Below are positions 11,306-23,625 of a stretch of DNA of 62,000 nt, in pieces; the first letter of the stretch is position 1; each line of letters begins with the position of its first letter. A model generated the notes under the pieces. The model was not told where the DNA came from. It ran no database searches and saw only the letters and a list, made by a program, of their open reading frames with translations. This DNA comes from Phoronis australis (Eukaryota; Phoronida; Phoronidae): contig NMRA01000192.1 in NCBI GenBank assembly GCA_002633005.1, positions 538,644 through 600,643 on the forward strand, in the 5' to 3' direction. The position numbers and the translations under genes are program-made.

Positions 11306-14300
11306 GTCAACTGCATTTTGTTGCCTTCATTGACGAAGTACTTGGCATGGGACTTCAAGGGTGTGATTTTCCTGTCACAGATGTTTTTCCCTTTTGACTT
11401 TCAATGAAGTCGTAGCGAAAAATGGAGATGCCGGTGTTACCAGATATGTAGAACAAATGAATCAGAAGGGCGGCTGAATGGTAACAATTGGCATTGTCGG
11501 AGTTTCCGTTATTTGTGGATCCCTAGGTTTCACCTGACTTAGCACATCTACATGTAGCGTGAAACAGCAAACAGTGAAAAAGTCTTGCTTGCAGGCATCT
11601 AGAGTATGGATGTAAGTATGTACCTGAAATACAACAATTATGTAACTCAAATAGGTCAGCTAGTTTAAAGAACTACCTTATTACATCTTATTAACACCTA
11701 AACTGCAATCACGCCACTCAACTTCAAACATGGTTCGTCTCAACACGTTATTATATCAGTAGCTCCTTCAAAACATTTCTAGGGAGGGGGAAATTTCTCC
11801 TTCACAAAGATATGAAAATCAACCATACGTACAAAATGGTTTCAGTTAAAATGAAGGTTTGTGTGCAAAATCTAATAAGAGACAAAGAATGCATCACTGT
11901 CAAGCTTTTGTTGGGAAATGGCAAGAAAAACACTAGATATTAAGTGCACACTCCCTGTATCGTGTACTGTTACAGTAAGTCAATATACTAAAAAGAGGTA
12001 AAGGCAACAACATTGTTCATCACTGTCTTTCTGTTTAATATTGAGCACATCTGAGAATTACTTTGCAAAACCTTGAATACTAATTGAGGATTTATTTTTA
12101 CCTGGTGGCTTTCACCTTTCTTTGTGTGCCATGAGATCCTTTTTTCCAAACCAGTCGGACTGTGCTTTACGGAAACTGATGGGTATCAACTTTATTGCAA
12201 AATCCATTACAACCAAAAGTGGCAAAACTTGGTGTGGGGTGAGAGATGACATCAGATCCTGTTTTGCTTGTTCCTGGTTTATCCCTCTGAAAATATGCTG
12301 TGTGTTCTGGATAACAGCACGTCAAGTTTTGACTAAAGCCAAGTCCAAACTCATGTCGATGTGTAAAATATATCACGGCACATTTCCATTGGTTTGCCAG
12401 CCAGTCCAACCTCCTATCTCCAGCTCTGGCAAGAATCAGCTGTAATTTCGATATATTTTCAAACTTCTGTGGCACTTTGCACGACTTCAGATGACTTCTG
12501 ACGTCTTTAACACAGCTAATGAAGGCCACATTTCCTCCGCGATTACACTTTTGTTACGAAATTTTACCAAATGTACAAGAAGGAAATTCCTCCATATTCT
12601 TTGCAGTGACAGGAAGTGCATTTAATCTTGAACCCTAAAGTGTTATTGGTAAAGTTAAACAAAGCATGGAGTGTTTTAGAAAATTGGGGTCTCAAAAGTG
12701 AAATTTAAATTTTTGTGATATTGCATTGTTGATATTAGATCATATATTTTAGGTGATATCTCTAAACTAAAAGAGTAGCCTCAATTCTCTTGTCAGTCAG
12801 ATTAAGGCCACATCACAAAAATGCCCAAATTCGAGGGCCACGTTTAGCACTAAATATATAAGAGACAAGTTTTTTTAAAACCAATTATCAAAGTTCAATC
12901 TTAGAAGTGTCTACACAGAGAATTTCAACTTCAAATATATTCCGATATAGCAGGCAGGTTAAGCAACATCTTGCCACTAGTGACTGGCCTGAAAAGGGGT
13001 CTCGAAGTTTTCTCCCCTGCTGGAAATTTAATTGTACCTATGAGTTGCAAATTTCCTTTTCTTACTAACTTTACACGAGTCTTTATGACCATCAATGTCA
13101 AACTGTGTCACCAGTTTTCCAAGTCTGATTTTTTGCCGTTCAAAAAATGCAGTTTTACTGACATGAAAAATGCAAAATATGCCTTTATAGCCAAATAGGT
13201 CATATCTCGGTAACCAAAGGTCATTGAGTGCAAATATTGCAGCAGTGAACTTTGGGCCAGCATCCCAACACATGTACAAAGTATTAGCTCTGTATGAATT
13301 TTTGAGTATATAGTGATTTTTCATTTTCATATGGTTTTTATATGGAATCATTCTTAATACTTGATGTGCAAATCCACTGTTAGCCAACACTTAAACTTCA
13401 TCGGAGCGCTATTCTCCATTTGGTGAAATACAATGTAGACATAAACCAAAAGAATCGGAGGAAAATTCTTGTGTGTTAGTACTAACCAAATCAACTAAGT
13501 CTTGACACGTTTAGAAAACTGAAAACGACCTTACCGGTTATATTTCACCTCTGTTTGCCTTCCTCTAACTACAACGAATCAAATCGTCTGCCATCTTCTA
13601 CCCTTAGTTTTTTACCTATTGACGTCATGCAGTGACCCCAGCGAATGCTTTAGTCCAAGAGTTCACCGGTAGGTTAAAAAAGCAAATGGCGGAGTGCCTA
13701 GCGAAAAGTAAAAGGGTCGTATCTTCGAGTGAATAAATTCTTTCGAGAGGCTTGATTTCTATTCAGTAATATTCGCTGTACTGTATTATTTCCTAAATTA
13801 AGTGTGTTCACGCGATCTCAGTTTCGACGCGTGTGGGTTAGTGTTTGACGTGCAATTCGAGTGTAATGTGTATGGCACTTGTATACTTTCACTGCACGGA
13901 TTTCCGACCCTTTTACTAATTACGTGTTGATTACATGTAGTTACCGACTACTCCAGTGTGATATGTAGAGTATGACAGTTATGACACCAAATTTCACGCT
14001 TTCACTGTACGGACTTCCAACCCTTGATTTGCTAACTACTTACGATCACACTGGAGATTTCTTCTGATGTGTTTCCATTTCTAGGAAAAGTTTCGGTGGA
14101 TTTTCAGCTCTATTTGAGCGATATTAGTTAATACGTTTAATAGCGTTCGATAAACTGGTACTGTAACTCTCTGTAAAGTCTAAATAAATTCAATCTAAGC
14201 TTAGATCACATAGTCTATGGTCTGACTGAGGTTGTCAGAAAATGGAAAACTTTAGTGTTAACTTCTTACGCAACAAATGTTTGACACATTTCATGGTAAC

Positions 14301-15831
14301 ATGCCATAACCACATACATGTACAGCTGTAGAGTGCATTTGATGCTGAATAAGCAATGATTTGAGTAGCATTGATTTATGGATTACAGTAGTAACTTAGC
14401 TGGCTGTATACATGTATGAAGTAGGCCTGCGATAAAATTACCTGATTAATGATTCGAATAAAATGTTACTGTATTCTCTTCAAAGCGTTCAGTCGTGAAA
14501 CAATGCATTGCGTGTCGCAAAGTTGAGACGCGTTTGACGACTGATACTAATTACAGCCCCACCATGAGGGAAACAATACGGAAAATTCAGGAAAAATATT
14601 CGGCATTTGAAAGAGATCCTACGACTCCTCTATGGTGCGCCGCCCATATATTTTACTGCCGTGATATCAAATATGCCTGTTAAATATTTGCGGAAATGTA
14701 AGCAAAAATCTGGAATTTGAGAGTTCATGTGACATTGAAAATGCTGGTAGGCTTCTATAAATCAAACAAAAATTATTACGAATGTTAAGTACATGCTAAC
14801 TGGCATGACCGCATTTGAATGTTAACTTTGAGTTGTGGATCTATTTGTTGGTAATAATTGCTGAGATATCATCTTTTCAAGTTTGCTTTTTTGTTAAAAG
14901 TTCAAAGGTATTTAAACTGCAGTCAACTGGTTAGCATAGGGGCAAGACAAATATCCACTAAGAACATGACGACATGTGGCTTAAATCAAAAGAATTCATT
15001 ACTATATCAATGGGATATGGATGTTCCTAAATATATTACACATTTACAAAAACGCCATCGTGTCACGTACCAAAAAGGTTGAACATGTGTCGCGTCTGTT
15101 GGAATCAACAAAAAATGGACATCCACTTTGCTTTAGACAATTTGATGACGTGCGCGTTTATTTTTAAAGAGACTGTTACAACGTATGATTAAGACCGTCT
15201 ATAAAACTACTCTCAACTAGTTCGTAACTCAAATGAGGAATGTTTTTGGTTTGGAAAATGGCAGATCGTCATTGCCTGAAGCAAAGCTCGGAGTAAAAAA
15301 ATACGAGCCGCGGCTTATCAATCTTGTGATTGCTGTACTCCAGCATTGACGACCTGTGGGTTCGTTCCAAGCCTAGATATCACGTCTAATTTGACCAAGG
15401 AACAATTTGAGATCAATTTCATTTCCTCAGGTCCTCTAAATATTTTTTGTAACGAAAGTTGCGTTTATAGCCGCTTTGCTGTAAAGGTGCTGCCGCATTG
15501 TTTGTGTACTGGTCATTGTATTGTGGAGAAACGTTACCTTTCAATGACAGAGAGCCTGGCATCAGTTTCAGGAAAGAGACTTAAGACAATAGACACAACT
15601 TTTAGTCTTACGCTCCCACATCACAAATTGTGCTCATAGCACCGTGAAATAATTTAGAGAAATGATCTACCGGTAAGTGACCAAATCTTATATGTTTGAT
15701 TTCAGAGACTTTCGCCCAAATGAGGCAGTATTCTCTATTTCAGAAATTGCAATGTACATGTACATGTATGGCTTAAAACCAAGTTCTTGAACTAGGTACC
15801 AGAATAATTGTACACATGGGCGGCACTGCCA
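11306..15831. other. Long non-coding stretch
   Basis: No exon is supported. A 120-codon minus ORF at 12167-12529 could be an upstream part of the C2H2-family copy, but it has no motif I can name. At 14630-14652 there is a partial match (TATGGTGCGCCGCCCAT) to the short GC-rich fold-back family described at 45273. Five or more TACATGTA sites occur, two overlapping near 15755. A 60-70 bp stretch near 13890-13960 is weakly repeated near 14005-14060 (TTTCACTG-ACGGA-TTCC). Confidence 0.4.
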
Positions 15832-15931
15832 GTGTACGGTTGGATATCTTTACAATGTTCGCGCACTTGAATTCTTCAGGAATAATTTCCGTAAACTGAA
15901 TTTGGGGAGTTAAAGATCTCAGTGTTTTGCG
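15832..15931 (+). repeat. Left copy of a 100-bp direct repeat flanking a LINE insertion
   Basis: It runs from GTGTACGGTTGG to GTGTTTTGCG. It matches 16628-16727 over 100 bp with only three substitutions and no gap. The two copies lie exactly at the edges of the LINE fragment, as target-site duplications do. Confidence 0.85.
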
Positions 15932-16627
15932 GTTTTCTTTTAATTAATGTTTTATTACAAAATCTTCAGAACACAATGAATATACATAACCCAGAAAGCG
16001 CCAAGAGGCATTAGATCTGGGTTAAAAATACAAAGAAGCCTATATACAATTATTATACACCAATACATAAATTAAAAAATAATGTTAAGATTACAATGAT
16101 ATATAATTGCGAATGTAAATAATATATTTTCATACACAAGTATACAATTCTATCGACTCAAACAAAGAGATTTAATGTTATCAAGAAATTCTGATACTAT
16201 TTCAAATAAAACCTTATTTTCATTTGGGTTGAGTTCTTGACATCCATATAGAAACATTAAATTTTGTTGTACAATTGCGGAATTTCAGAATATTTTTGTA
16301 GACATTGGGGTATTAGTGTCTGGAAAAGCTGTACCCTCTGCTCCTTGCATACGTCACAAGCAAAGAAAACATGAGGATATGTCTGGGTGTCTCCACAGGA
16401 ACACAGAGGCGAAATATTATTAAAAATTTCTGGTTGTTTAGGAATAGACCGCATCTTGATCTGTATAGGGTTATTTCATGGTTGCGAAGAAGTTGAAATG
16501 ATGTCAATGAGACTGGCAAGTCTTGAGAAGTAGTATGCATTTTAAAGTTATTTTTGAGAGTGATGATTGAAGTGCTTTCTTTTATTTTGGGTGGTAAGGA
16601 ATTCCAGTTAACATCGTTGATCTGTCG
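15932..16627 (-). mobile_element. 5'-truncated CR1/L2-like LINE: C-terminal ORF2 and 3' UTR
   Basis: A 696-bp insertion between the 100-bp direct repeats. The minus strand reads INDVNWNSLPPKIK, then LTSFQLLRNHEITLYR. After one frameshift near 16445 it reads a Cys-x-Cys-Gly...His...Cys motif (CSCGDTQTYPHVFFAC) and ends at a stop near 16257. The WNSLP block and C-terminal zinc-knuckle-like motif are typical of the end of CR1/L2-type LINE ORF2. The 3' UTR contains a hairpin (AACCCAG...CTGGGTT), an AATAAA-like signal and an A-rich end (AATTAAAAGAAAAC on the minus strand) abutting the left repeat. The 5' truncation is expected from aborted target-primed reverse transcription. Near-identity of the flanks implies a recent insertion. 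Confidence 0.78.
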
Positions 16628-16727
16628 GTGTACGGTTGGATATCTTTACAATGTTTGCGCACTTGAATTCTTCAGGAATAATTTCCACAAACTGAATTTG
16701 GGGAGTTAAAGATCTCAGTGTTTTGCG
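16628..16727 (+). repeat. Right copy of the 100-bp direct repeat flanking the LINE
   Basis: Partner of 15832-15931, 97 of 100 positions identical by eye. It follows directly after the truncated 5' end of the LINE. Confidence 0.85.
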
Positions 16728-18167
16728 TTCAAACTATAATTTCGGAAAAATGCGGAAAAAATACTCTGACTACGTTTATGAACAGGCCTAAAGGGGGCAA
16801 CACTGTGTTGCCCCAAAAATTTCTTTTTATCAAAATGATACTGTTGCATGACGTTTGACTCTTACACTCTTCAAGTCTTGAAGATGTCTTTGTGTTACTC
16901 GCCAACATGTGAACTGTGCAGCGCCTGTAGTGGAAACAACGAGAGGATGGGCATCCAGTCATTTGCTTTAAAATTTTAATCACGTATATGTTTTGATAGT
17001 AAGAAGACAATGGATGATGATTAGTTTAAACGTAGAAACTTGTTCCACAGAACATGGACCATCAACTCTGTATAGTCTCAATTCACAACACCGGTGATCT
17101 TGCGCACAAGCCGGAAACCGCACTATTCACTTACGGCGTCTGGTACTTCCGGCAAGTACGTCGTATCCTCTCTTACCTGAGTTGTGCAGTTGAAGAGAAT
17201 GGCGCCTCCAATGAGATAAATATAAATATAAATAGAATTGACATCACGTGGTTTTCGTTGAGCGGAGTGGTCCGCCATCTTGCTGATGAACCATTTTAAT
17301 CGAGATGCGTGTGTACTGTGTAGTATCTAGGAACTAATATTGGTAACAACACGAGATTTCAAGTAAAAACTCATAGCTTTATTGTTAAGATCATCAGGTG
17401 CAAACTAGGATTTTTAGGAAATCATCCAAGAAAAACATTGGATACTTGAGCACAGAATTAAAGAGTCTTAACACTTATCTTTAGTTATAGCAGAAAACAT
17501 CAAAAATAGAGTTTGACTTCTGGTATTAAACCCGGAATCGTTGATAAATTTTTGGTCTTTCGAGGATTAAAATTGAAACTGAAATAGAATGATTTTGTGG
17601 GTGAGAATCCAATCACATAAATATTATTATTCAACTTAATTTGGTCCCTAGAACACCCATTAAAGCTGATTTTCGTGGTCTTTTACCTGACTTTCCTTCT
17701 TAATCCGATGTGGGTTTAGTGACCTTATGTTCTCTTCAACATATCTGTTGTTTTCTAGCAACGAAGAAGCACAAAAAGTGTGACTATAAGATTAATAGTT
17801 TGGCATTTTTACAGACTGAGCAACAGTTCGAAGATTTATTAACTATAGCCAGGTTATTGGGAACAGGACAGGATCGAAGGAAGGGATACGGCACCCCAAA
17901 ATGTTATATTGGGACGGTAAATGGGTTGTTTCTGTAGATTTCAAGAGATGGGACAAATTTTATGTAGCCTGATAAGGTATTAAATTTTGCAAGTGTCTTA
18001 CTTGAGGAAAATCATCATTTTTATATTCTGTCCTGTTTATGGTCTTCTTGTATTTACAGCGAATCGATGCCTAGGCATGTAGGACAGAGCAGATAGAGTT
18101 TACGACCATTGAGTTTTGTCATATTTACTTTGCAGCAGGGTGTTGTCAATGTAACATAATTTTGTGC
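16728..18167. other. Non-coding stretch
   Basis: No supported gene. A CCGCCATCTTG string near 17272 resembles a YY1-type site. The small ORFs show no domain. Confidence 0.35.
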
Positions 18168-18234
18168 CAGCAAATGTCAGATCCAAGTGAATTGAGAGAT
18201 TAAAGAAGAGTTGGTTGAAATCTGACATTTGCTG
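18168..18234. repeat. Inverted repeat with 15-bp perfect arms
   Basis: CAGCAAATGTCAGAT at 18168-18182 is the exact reverse complement of ATCTGACATTTGCTG at 18220-18234, with a 37-base loop. It directly abuts the 33-bp tandem array that follows. Confidence 0.85.
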
Positions 18235-18235
18235 A

Positions 18236-18445
18236 AGTGAAGTGCATGTACCAGTACGGTACAGTAACTTTGAAGTGCATGTACACTGTACCAGTACGGT
18301 ACAGTAACTTTGAAGTGCATGTACCAGTACGGTACAGTAACTTTGAAGTGCATGTACCAGTACGGTACAGTAACTTTGAAGTGCATGTACCAGTACGGTA
18401 CAGTAACTTTGAAGTTCACGTACCAGCACGGTACAGTAACTTTGT
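18236..18445 (+). repeat. Minisatellite, 33-bp unit, about 6 copies
   Basis: The unit begins GAAGTGCATGTACCAGTACG and ends GTACAGTAACTTT. Copies 1, 3, 4 and 5 are nearly identical, copy 2 has a 6-base insertion (CTGTAC), and copy 6 is diverged (TTCACG, CAGCACG). Each unit carries a small inverted repeat, GTACC-AGTAC-GGTAC. Because 33 is divisible by 3, the array gives long false ORFs on both strands. Confidence 0.92.
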
Positions 18446-21400
18446 ACCAGCTAGACATTTACCTTTTACTGTCACGTTGTGATTTTACTGCGTGATGGTG
18501 ATATTTTGAAATAAGTATATTTTGAAATAAATGAAAACTCTCTTGTTTAAAATGGTTACAGTATCTCATTAAGATGTTTCTGTGTGAACATTTTTTGTTC
18601 TTCTCGTTCTGGATGGCCAATCAGATGGACGTATGCTTGTTATTGACAGAACAAATCTGCAAATTCCGCACATTATGGGCTGATAAAATGGGTTCATTGA
18701 TTGCTGTAAAAAATAACATTGGTTAAAATTAATAATGCGAACGTCTTTTGAAAACTCTAGTTCCGCTTATATGCATTGCATCCGACGTGTTGTTTTACAA
18801 CAGAGTCTATAACACATCTGTCTCAACTTTGAGATCATGTCGTTTCAAACTGCTCAAATTACCAGTGTAAAAATTACCAGTTCACCACGCTAAGATGAAT
18901 TAGTACTAGGATAAGTAACAACAAAAACGCAAAAAATAACAATACAGCAAGAGCGTGAGGAAATATTGAGTTTATTAGCTAACCCCGGTAATTATCATGC
19001 AGCTGAAACAATATTTAACGTGAGCAGTTGTAGTTTGTGTGTGGGTGTGTGCGTGTGTGGGTGGGGGGCTCAGACCCTATTGCGAATGTCCGAGCCAGAC
19101 CATCGTTTTCCCGTTTTTTTTTTCTTAGACATCCGTTTGTTTTTCAGTGAAAGTACCACATTCTCTGAAATTCGACCCCTCTATTTTTTGGGCTGGATGC
19201 CCGACACAAAGTGTTGCCCCCCTTAGCAGTGATATCCTAGACCCACCACTATAATACTATATAGTTAAAGAAAAGTTATGAGCGTATCACTGACGTAATT
19301 TTCCTTGAGACAACTCAGCTCCCCTAACATACGTTATATTTTTTGAAAAGACCTCTGCATATTGATGATTCCTTGGTATAACCTGAAGTAGACAATTCCA
19401 ATCACCTCTCGAGAACGGGTCTGTGCAAATGCATACTTCGATCGGAGCTCCGGTTTCGCCGTCCAAGTAGAGGTGTACACCGGCACACGCGGCTAACCGA
19501 TGTATATGTGCGTGTCTTACCAACCATTACAGGTTGTTTGTGTCACATGTGAATTCTTCCTTTTTCATTGAAATACTTAATATTAACATATCAGTTTCTA
19601 TAACTCTATCATTTTTCAAAATTTTGCTTCCAACTTTTATTCAAATTGGCCCATGCCCTCAATTCTGAATATGCACATGAACACAAACATGTACACTTCC
19701 ATTGGTCAATTATTGCATACAATGACACGACTTCACATGCACGCATGTACTGCTGTTTGTTTGCTCATCCGGATTTCCATANGCCCCCCGCTCCCCACCT
19801 CCCCCCTCCCCTCTTGGTTGCCGCAAGCAAAATGAAACATCAACAACAGTAATTGTCTTTTCGACTGAGCCGGCATAATCTCCCAGGTCCCAACAGCATT
19901 CCGTGAGAATTTCAGCCCACGCATTAGGAATTTTGTCTTTGCCATGGTTTATAGACCGTTTAAGCAATGGAAGGGTCCCATATTTACATTGCTTTATGCT
20001 ACCAATATTTTAAAACCTCGTTAGTATTTAACATGTCAAATTTTATTCTGAAAATTCCCCGGCTTCCATAAGGCCACAGTGCTTTTGTTTACAATGCGTT
20101 CATCATCAATATGGCGGATAGCGTGTCACGCGCTGTCTGGCTTGCGAGTGCAGTCGAGTCACCTCTATCTATATAGCACATTGGGCGCCTCCTCTGGGAA
20201 TTCCATAAGAGAATATCGGATGTGCGATTGTGTAGTCTACGATTTATAGAGAAACGCCTAGAAGGACGTGCGCGGTAGGCTTGCTAGATGTGAATGTCAA
20301 AACACAGCTAATAAACGACGTGGGTAAAGAATTTATTAAGTGAAGCTCGCTTTTCAGTTCTCCAAACCTCAATGTGCTGTCCTATTGCATCGAAAACTAT
20401 ATCAAAATGTGAGACGTCAATCGTAAGTATGTTTTTGCAAATCCAACACTCAAATGGCACCTTCATGTACCTTGTGACTGTTTAGTCTTTGCCCACCGCA
20501 ATTGTGAAAAGAAGTGTGAGGGTTACCGAATTAGATTTTACTTACAGCTGCCTAAACAAATGCATCTCTGGTATGGTTAGTAAAAGTCACTCCTAATTAA
20601 ACAAATAATTGAAGTTTTTTTGGAACCGAATTAATTCTGACATTCAAAATGTCAGTCTTATGTTTGATGTCTTAAATGAGATTGGAATTCAACCCTACCT
20701 TTTGACCCCGCCAACTACAGTGTACAATGTCGCCTCCGCCGCCACCCAATTTGGTACAACACCAAATTCACTCCTGTTCATCCCCAGTTGCCTCCACCTC
20801 TACCCCGTCGACACCTGCTATACCCTCGAACAACAGTTTTACTTCCGTGCCCACCCCCTGTGGTCGCTTTAAGAGGCCCCTACTATGTAAAAATTATTGA
20901 AAGGCCCTGATCGACTTCGCCAAACTTTCGCCCCTTTGGTCCCAGTCAGATTCCTCCCTACCGTCACTAACTTATTCCTGCACCCCTCCTTCCGCTAATT
21001 GGAGGTCCTCTTGCCATAGGCGTGTGGCAGTTCATTTGTTGGTAGGCAAACCTGGTGGAGGATGTCACAAAGTGTTGGGAGAAATGTGTCATGTTTTAGA
21101 CCCGAGCACGTTACACGGCTACTCCTTTAGGGTATGGTTTTCATCTTTAAGGGATTTATTTTATAAATTTCACTTTGTTATGATACCAAAAGGATACAAT
21201 GCCAAAATCATTCTTTAAGGTTTATAAAAGTGACGAAAGAAAGCTCTAACATGGTGTGCGAAATAGAGAGCAACACGAGTGAAACAGAGAGCAACACGGT
21301 ATGAGTAAGCGTAACATCATGTTTGGTGACTTCAGATGTAGTTTCATCTATTACCGAGACTGAAATGAGGCCCAAGGTCAAAATTAACCTTTTTAATATC

Positions 21401-22620
21401 TAATTTGGGGAATATTCACTAAATTTTGGTCATATTTTGGAGAGGTAGACTTTGAAAGAGTGTAGTTCCGGGCTCCCAAGGGATTTTAAATTGCTTTCCC
21501 TTCTTGAAAATGGGCTCCTGGTTTTCTTGTAACTTCACCCCAGCGATGGAGAATGATACATGTATATTAGATTGTAGATATGGCCGAATTTCATCATCCA
21601 ACGTCAAATTTCATGGTAACACCAATTCCTTAAAGGGTCATTTCAGATTGTCAAAAGCATCTGGTGCACTGATTGTGATAGGATATATTTTAGTTCTCGA
21701 ATTTCGACACCCATCAAAGTTTACTGTAACATATCTTACAAGAGTAAAAAATCGCCTAAGGACCACCACGCTTTCGTAGATACACGAACACGTAATCAGA
21801 ACCTTTGCATGCTGCCAGCAAAAATAACTTGGCATATTGGGCCATACAACAAGCACGCGCACGCAAACACACGCACAATGTGAGTTCTGATTTAAATGCA
21901 AGTTAACTTGAAAAAAATTTTTCATATCCGAATTTCACAGTACGCAATTTTATGAAGCCTCACAAAGAGGTGCGTGCAGACACATGTAGTATACATGTAC
22001 TTTACCGGAAACCTGGAGAGCACGAAAGATGGGGCGTCATAGGAGGGTTTGGAGGCTTCTGCCGAGAAATGGTCAGATTTAACGTAAAAGTGAATTCTGG
22101 TGCATTGCAGTAGTACCCTGTCACGGTTGATCAGTTAAACTTGCACTCCACAAATGCAAAAATCGTGCATGCAATTTGAGAGTGCATATCCGTCAGACAT
22201 GTACATTTTCTCTGCAAAAGGTCATCAAAATCGAACCCGTGACAGTGTGATCGAGACTGTGAATCTCGGACAAACAGATTCATCTCTATTATCGATGCTT
22301 TTCTAATAACGTAGATCCACAAAAGAGATGCAATTATTGGATTTTTGGGAACGGTTCCAATATATCGTTTTAAACCATTTGGAGCATTGCCTTTATGGAA
22401 TACATAAACAGCGGTCTTGCTTTGTGTTTTTATCGACCGCTCCTGCCCCCAGCCCACGCCTATGCCGGTTGCCACGAAGGTTTCCCCCTCACGTCTGCAA
22501 GTCATTGGGGGTGTTGGTTTCACGGGAAAACCTGAGTAGGTTCAGAGAGGAAGAGCATCGAATGCTTCAATACATTGAGCGCTTCCGGCTATGACAGTAT
22601 AAAATGAGAGAGGGAGAAAC
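18446..22620. other. Non-coding stretch
   Basis: No supported exon in about 4.2 kb. It includes a GT-rich tract near 19030-19065, a single N at 19782 next to a C-rich tract, and an ATATGGCGG string near 20110. ORFs at 20609-20872 and 22131-22523 have no recognisable features. Confidence 0.35.
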
Positions 22621-22624
22621 TTTT

Positions 22625-22900
22625 TTTTTAAATCATATAAAATCATACATTGTTTTATGACTAGGTGGCCAGCAAAGGCACAGGCCACTAAGAGCTGACC
22701 ATCGAGTGACAATCTATTAAATAGATATTAACAATTAAGAAAAACAATATAGATTACAACAGAAAAAGTGCATCTACAATGAAGTTAATTGTAATGAAAG
22801 TTTATTTAAAAACGTAAATTAAACGTGTTTTACAGAGAGACTATTGATACAAAGAAAACTGCACGTTTAGAAAAGTATATGACAAGACGTAGGACAGGTG
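22625..22900 (-). mobile_element. Possible LINE 3' UTR with poly(A) tail
   Basis: On the minus strand the segment ends with a GTGGCC...GGCCAC hairpin, ATAAAACAATG and then an A run (T run on plus at 22620-22629). This resembles the hairpin-plus-tail end of the LINE at 15932. No coding sequence is recognisable, so the call is tentative. Confidence 0.3.
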
Positions 22901-23139
22901 ATCACGGTTACTTCAATTAGAACATGCATAACAATGTAGAACGTTACACTGAGAGATGTAAGTGTTTAATATGTATTTTTCAATGCATGGAGAACCCATT
23001 ACAAAGCTATGCGTGAAATACGTTCAGCAAGTGAATGTACGAACCAAAATACGCACAATCCTGCTGAAAGGTGGTGTTTGGAACTCTTGTAGTCCACAGG
23101 TTTTTTGATTTCCACTTGAAGCGTATTAACAGGTGGTGA

Positions 23140-23520
23140 TGTTTTGCTCGTAGTTTGAAGCAGTGCTTGCACTGTACGTAATGCTTGAGTAGTCGCTCGA
23201 TGTACCCTTACTTAACTGGCAATATTTATAGTGACGCTTGAGGTACATAGGTATGACTGTCAGACACATACAGGTGTATGGTGCCTTAACATGACTGGTT
23301 GCTTGTAGTGATGCTTGAACTATGACTTCAGTAGTCGCTGGAGCTGTCTTTATTTGAGTGGTTGCTTGCGTTGAAGCTTTACGTACATGTATGACTGTAA
23401 GTCACCTGAGGTGCCCTAACTTGCTTGCAGTGGTCGCTTGGGGTGCCTTAATTGCTAATTGTAGGGTCGCTTTGAGTATGTCTTCAGTTGTAGTTTTAGG
23501 TGCCTTTTATTCATTGGCCA
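23140..23520 (+). repeat. Degenerate repeat array
   Basis: Phrases such as GTGCCTTAA, GTCGCTTG-GGTGCC, GTTGCTTG-AGTGATGCTTGA and TGACTTCAGTAGTCGCT recur about every 60-90 bases with strong divergence. It is probably an old minisatellite. The unit length is not well defined by eye. Confidence 0.45.
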
Positions 23521-23580
23521 TAATTCTCCATGATAGCAAGTAGCAGCATATGTTAATAAAAACGACGGGTTTAAGCGGGC

Positions 23581-23621
23581 TTGACATGTTTCGGCGTTTA
23601 TAAAAACACCATCATCAGAAG
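23581..23621 (-). ncRNA. Hammerhead-ribozyme-like motif (type I, minimal stem III)
   Basis: The minus strand reads CUGAUGA (23618-23612), then one U. A 7-bp stem GGUGUUU/AAACGCC follows with a UUAU loop (23610-23593), then GAAA (23592-23589), C-AU-G, and UC as the expected cleavage position at 23584-23583. CUU/AAG on either side gives a short stem I. This is the hammerhead core with a stem III of one extra base pair, the compact form described for Penelope-like elements and retrozymes. The unpaired U between CUGAUGA and stem II departs from the consensus and may impair activity. No intact element surrounds it. Confidence 0.5.
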
Positions 23622-23625
23622 AAAA

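Noticed and set aside
18100-18495. Repeat proteins with an 11-residue period, and a CRISPR-like look
   Set aside because: The 33-bp minisatellite is in frame by chance on both strands. It has no spacers, and the DNA is eukaryotic.
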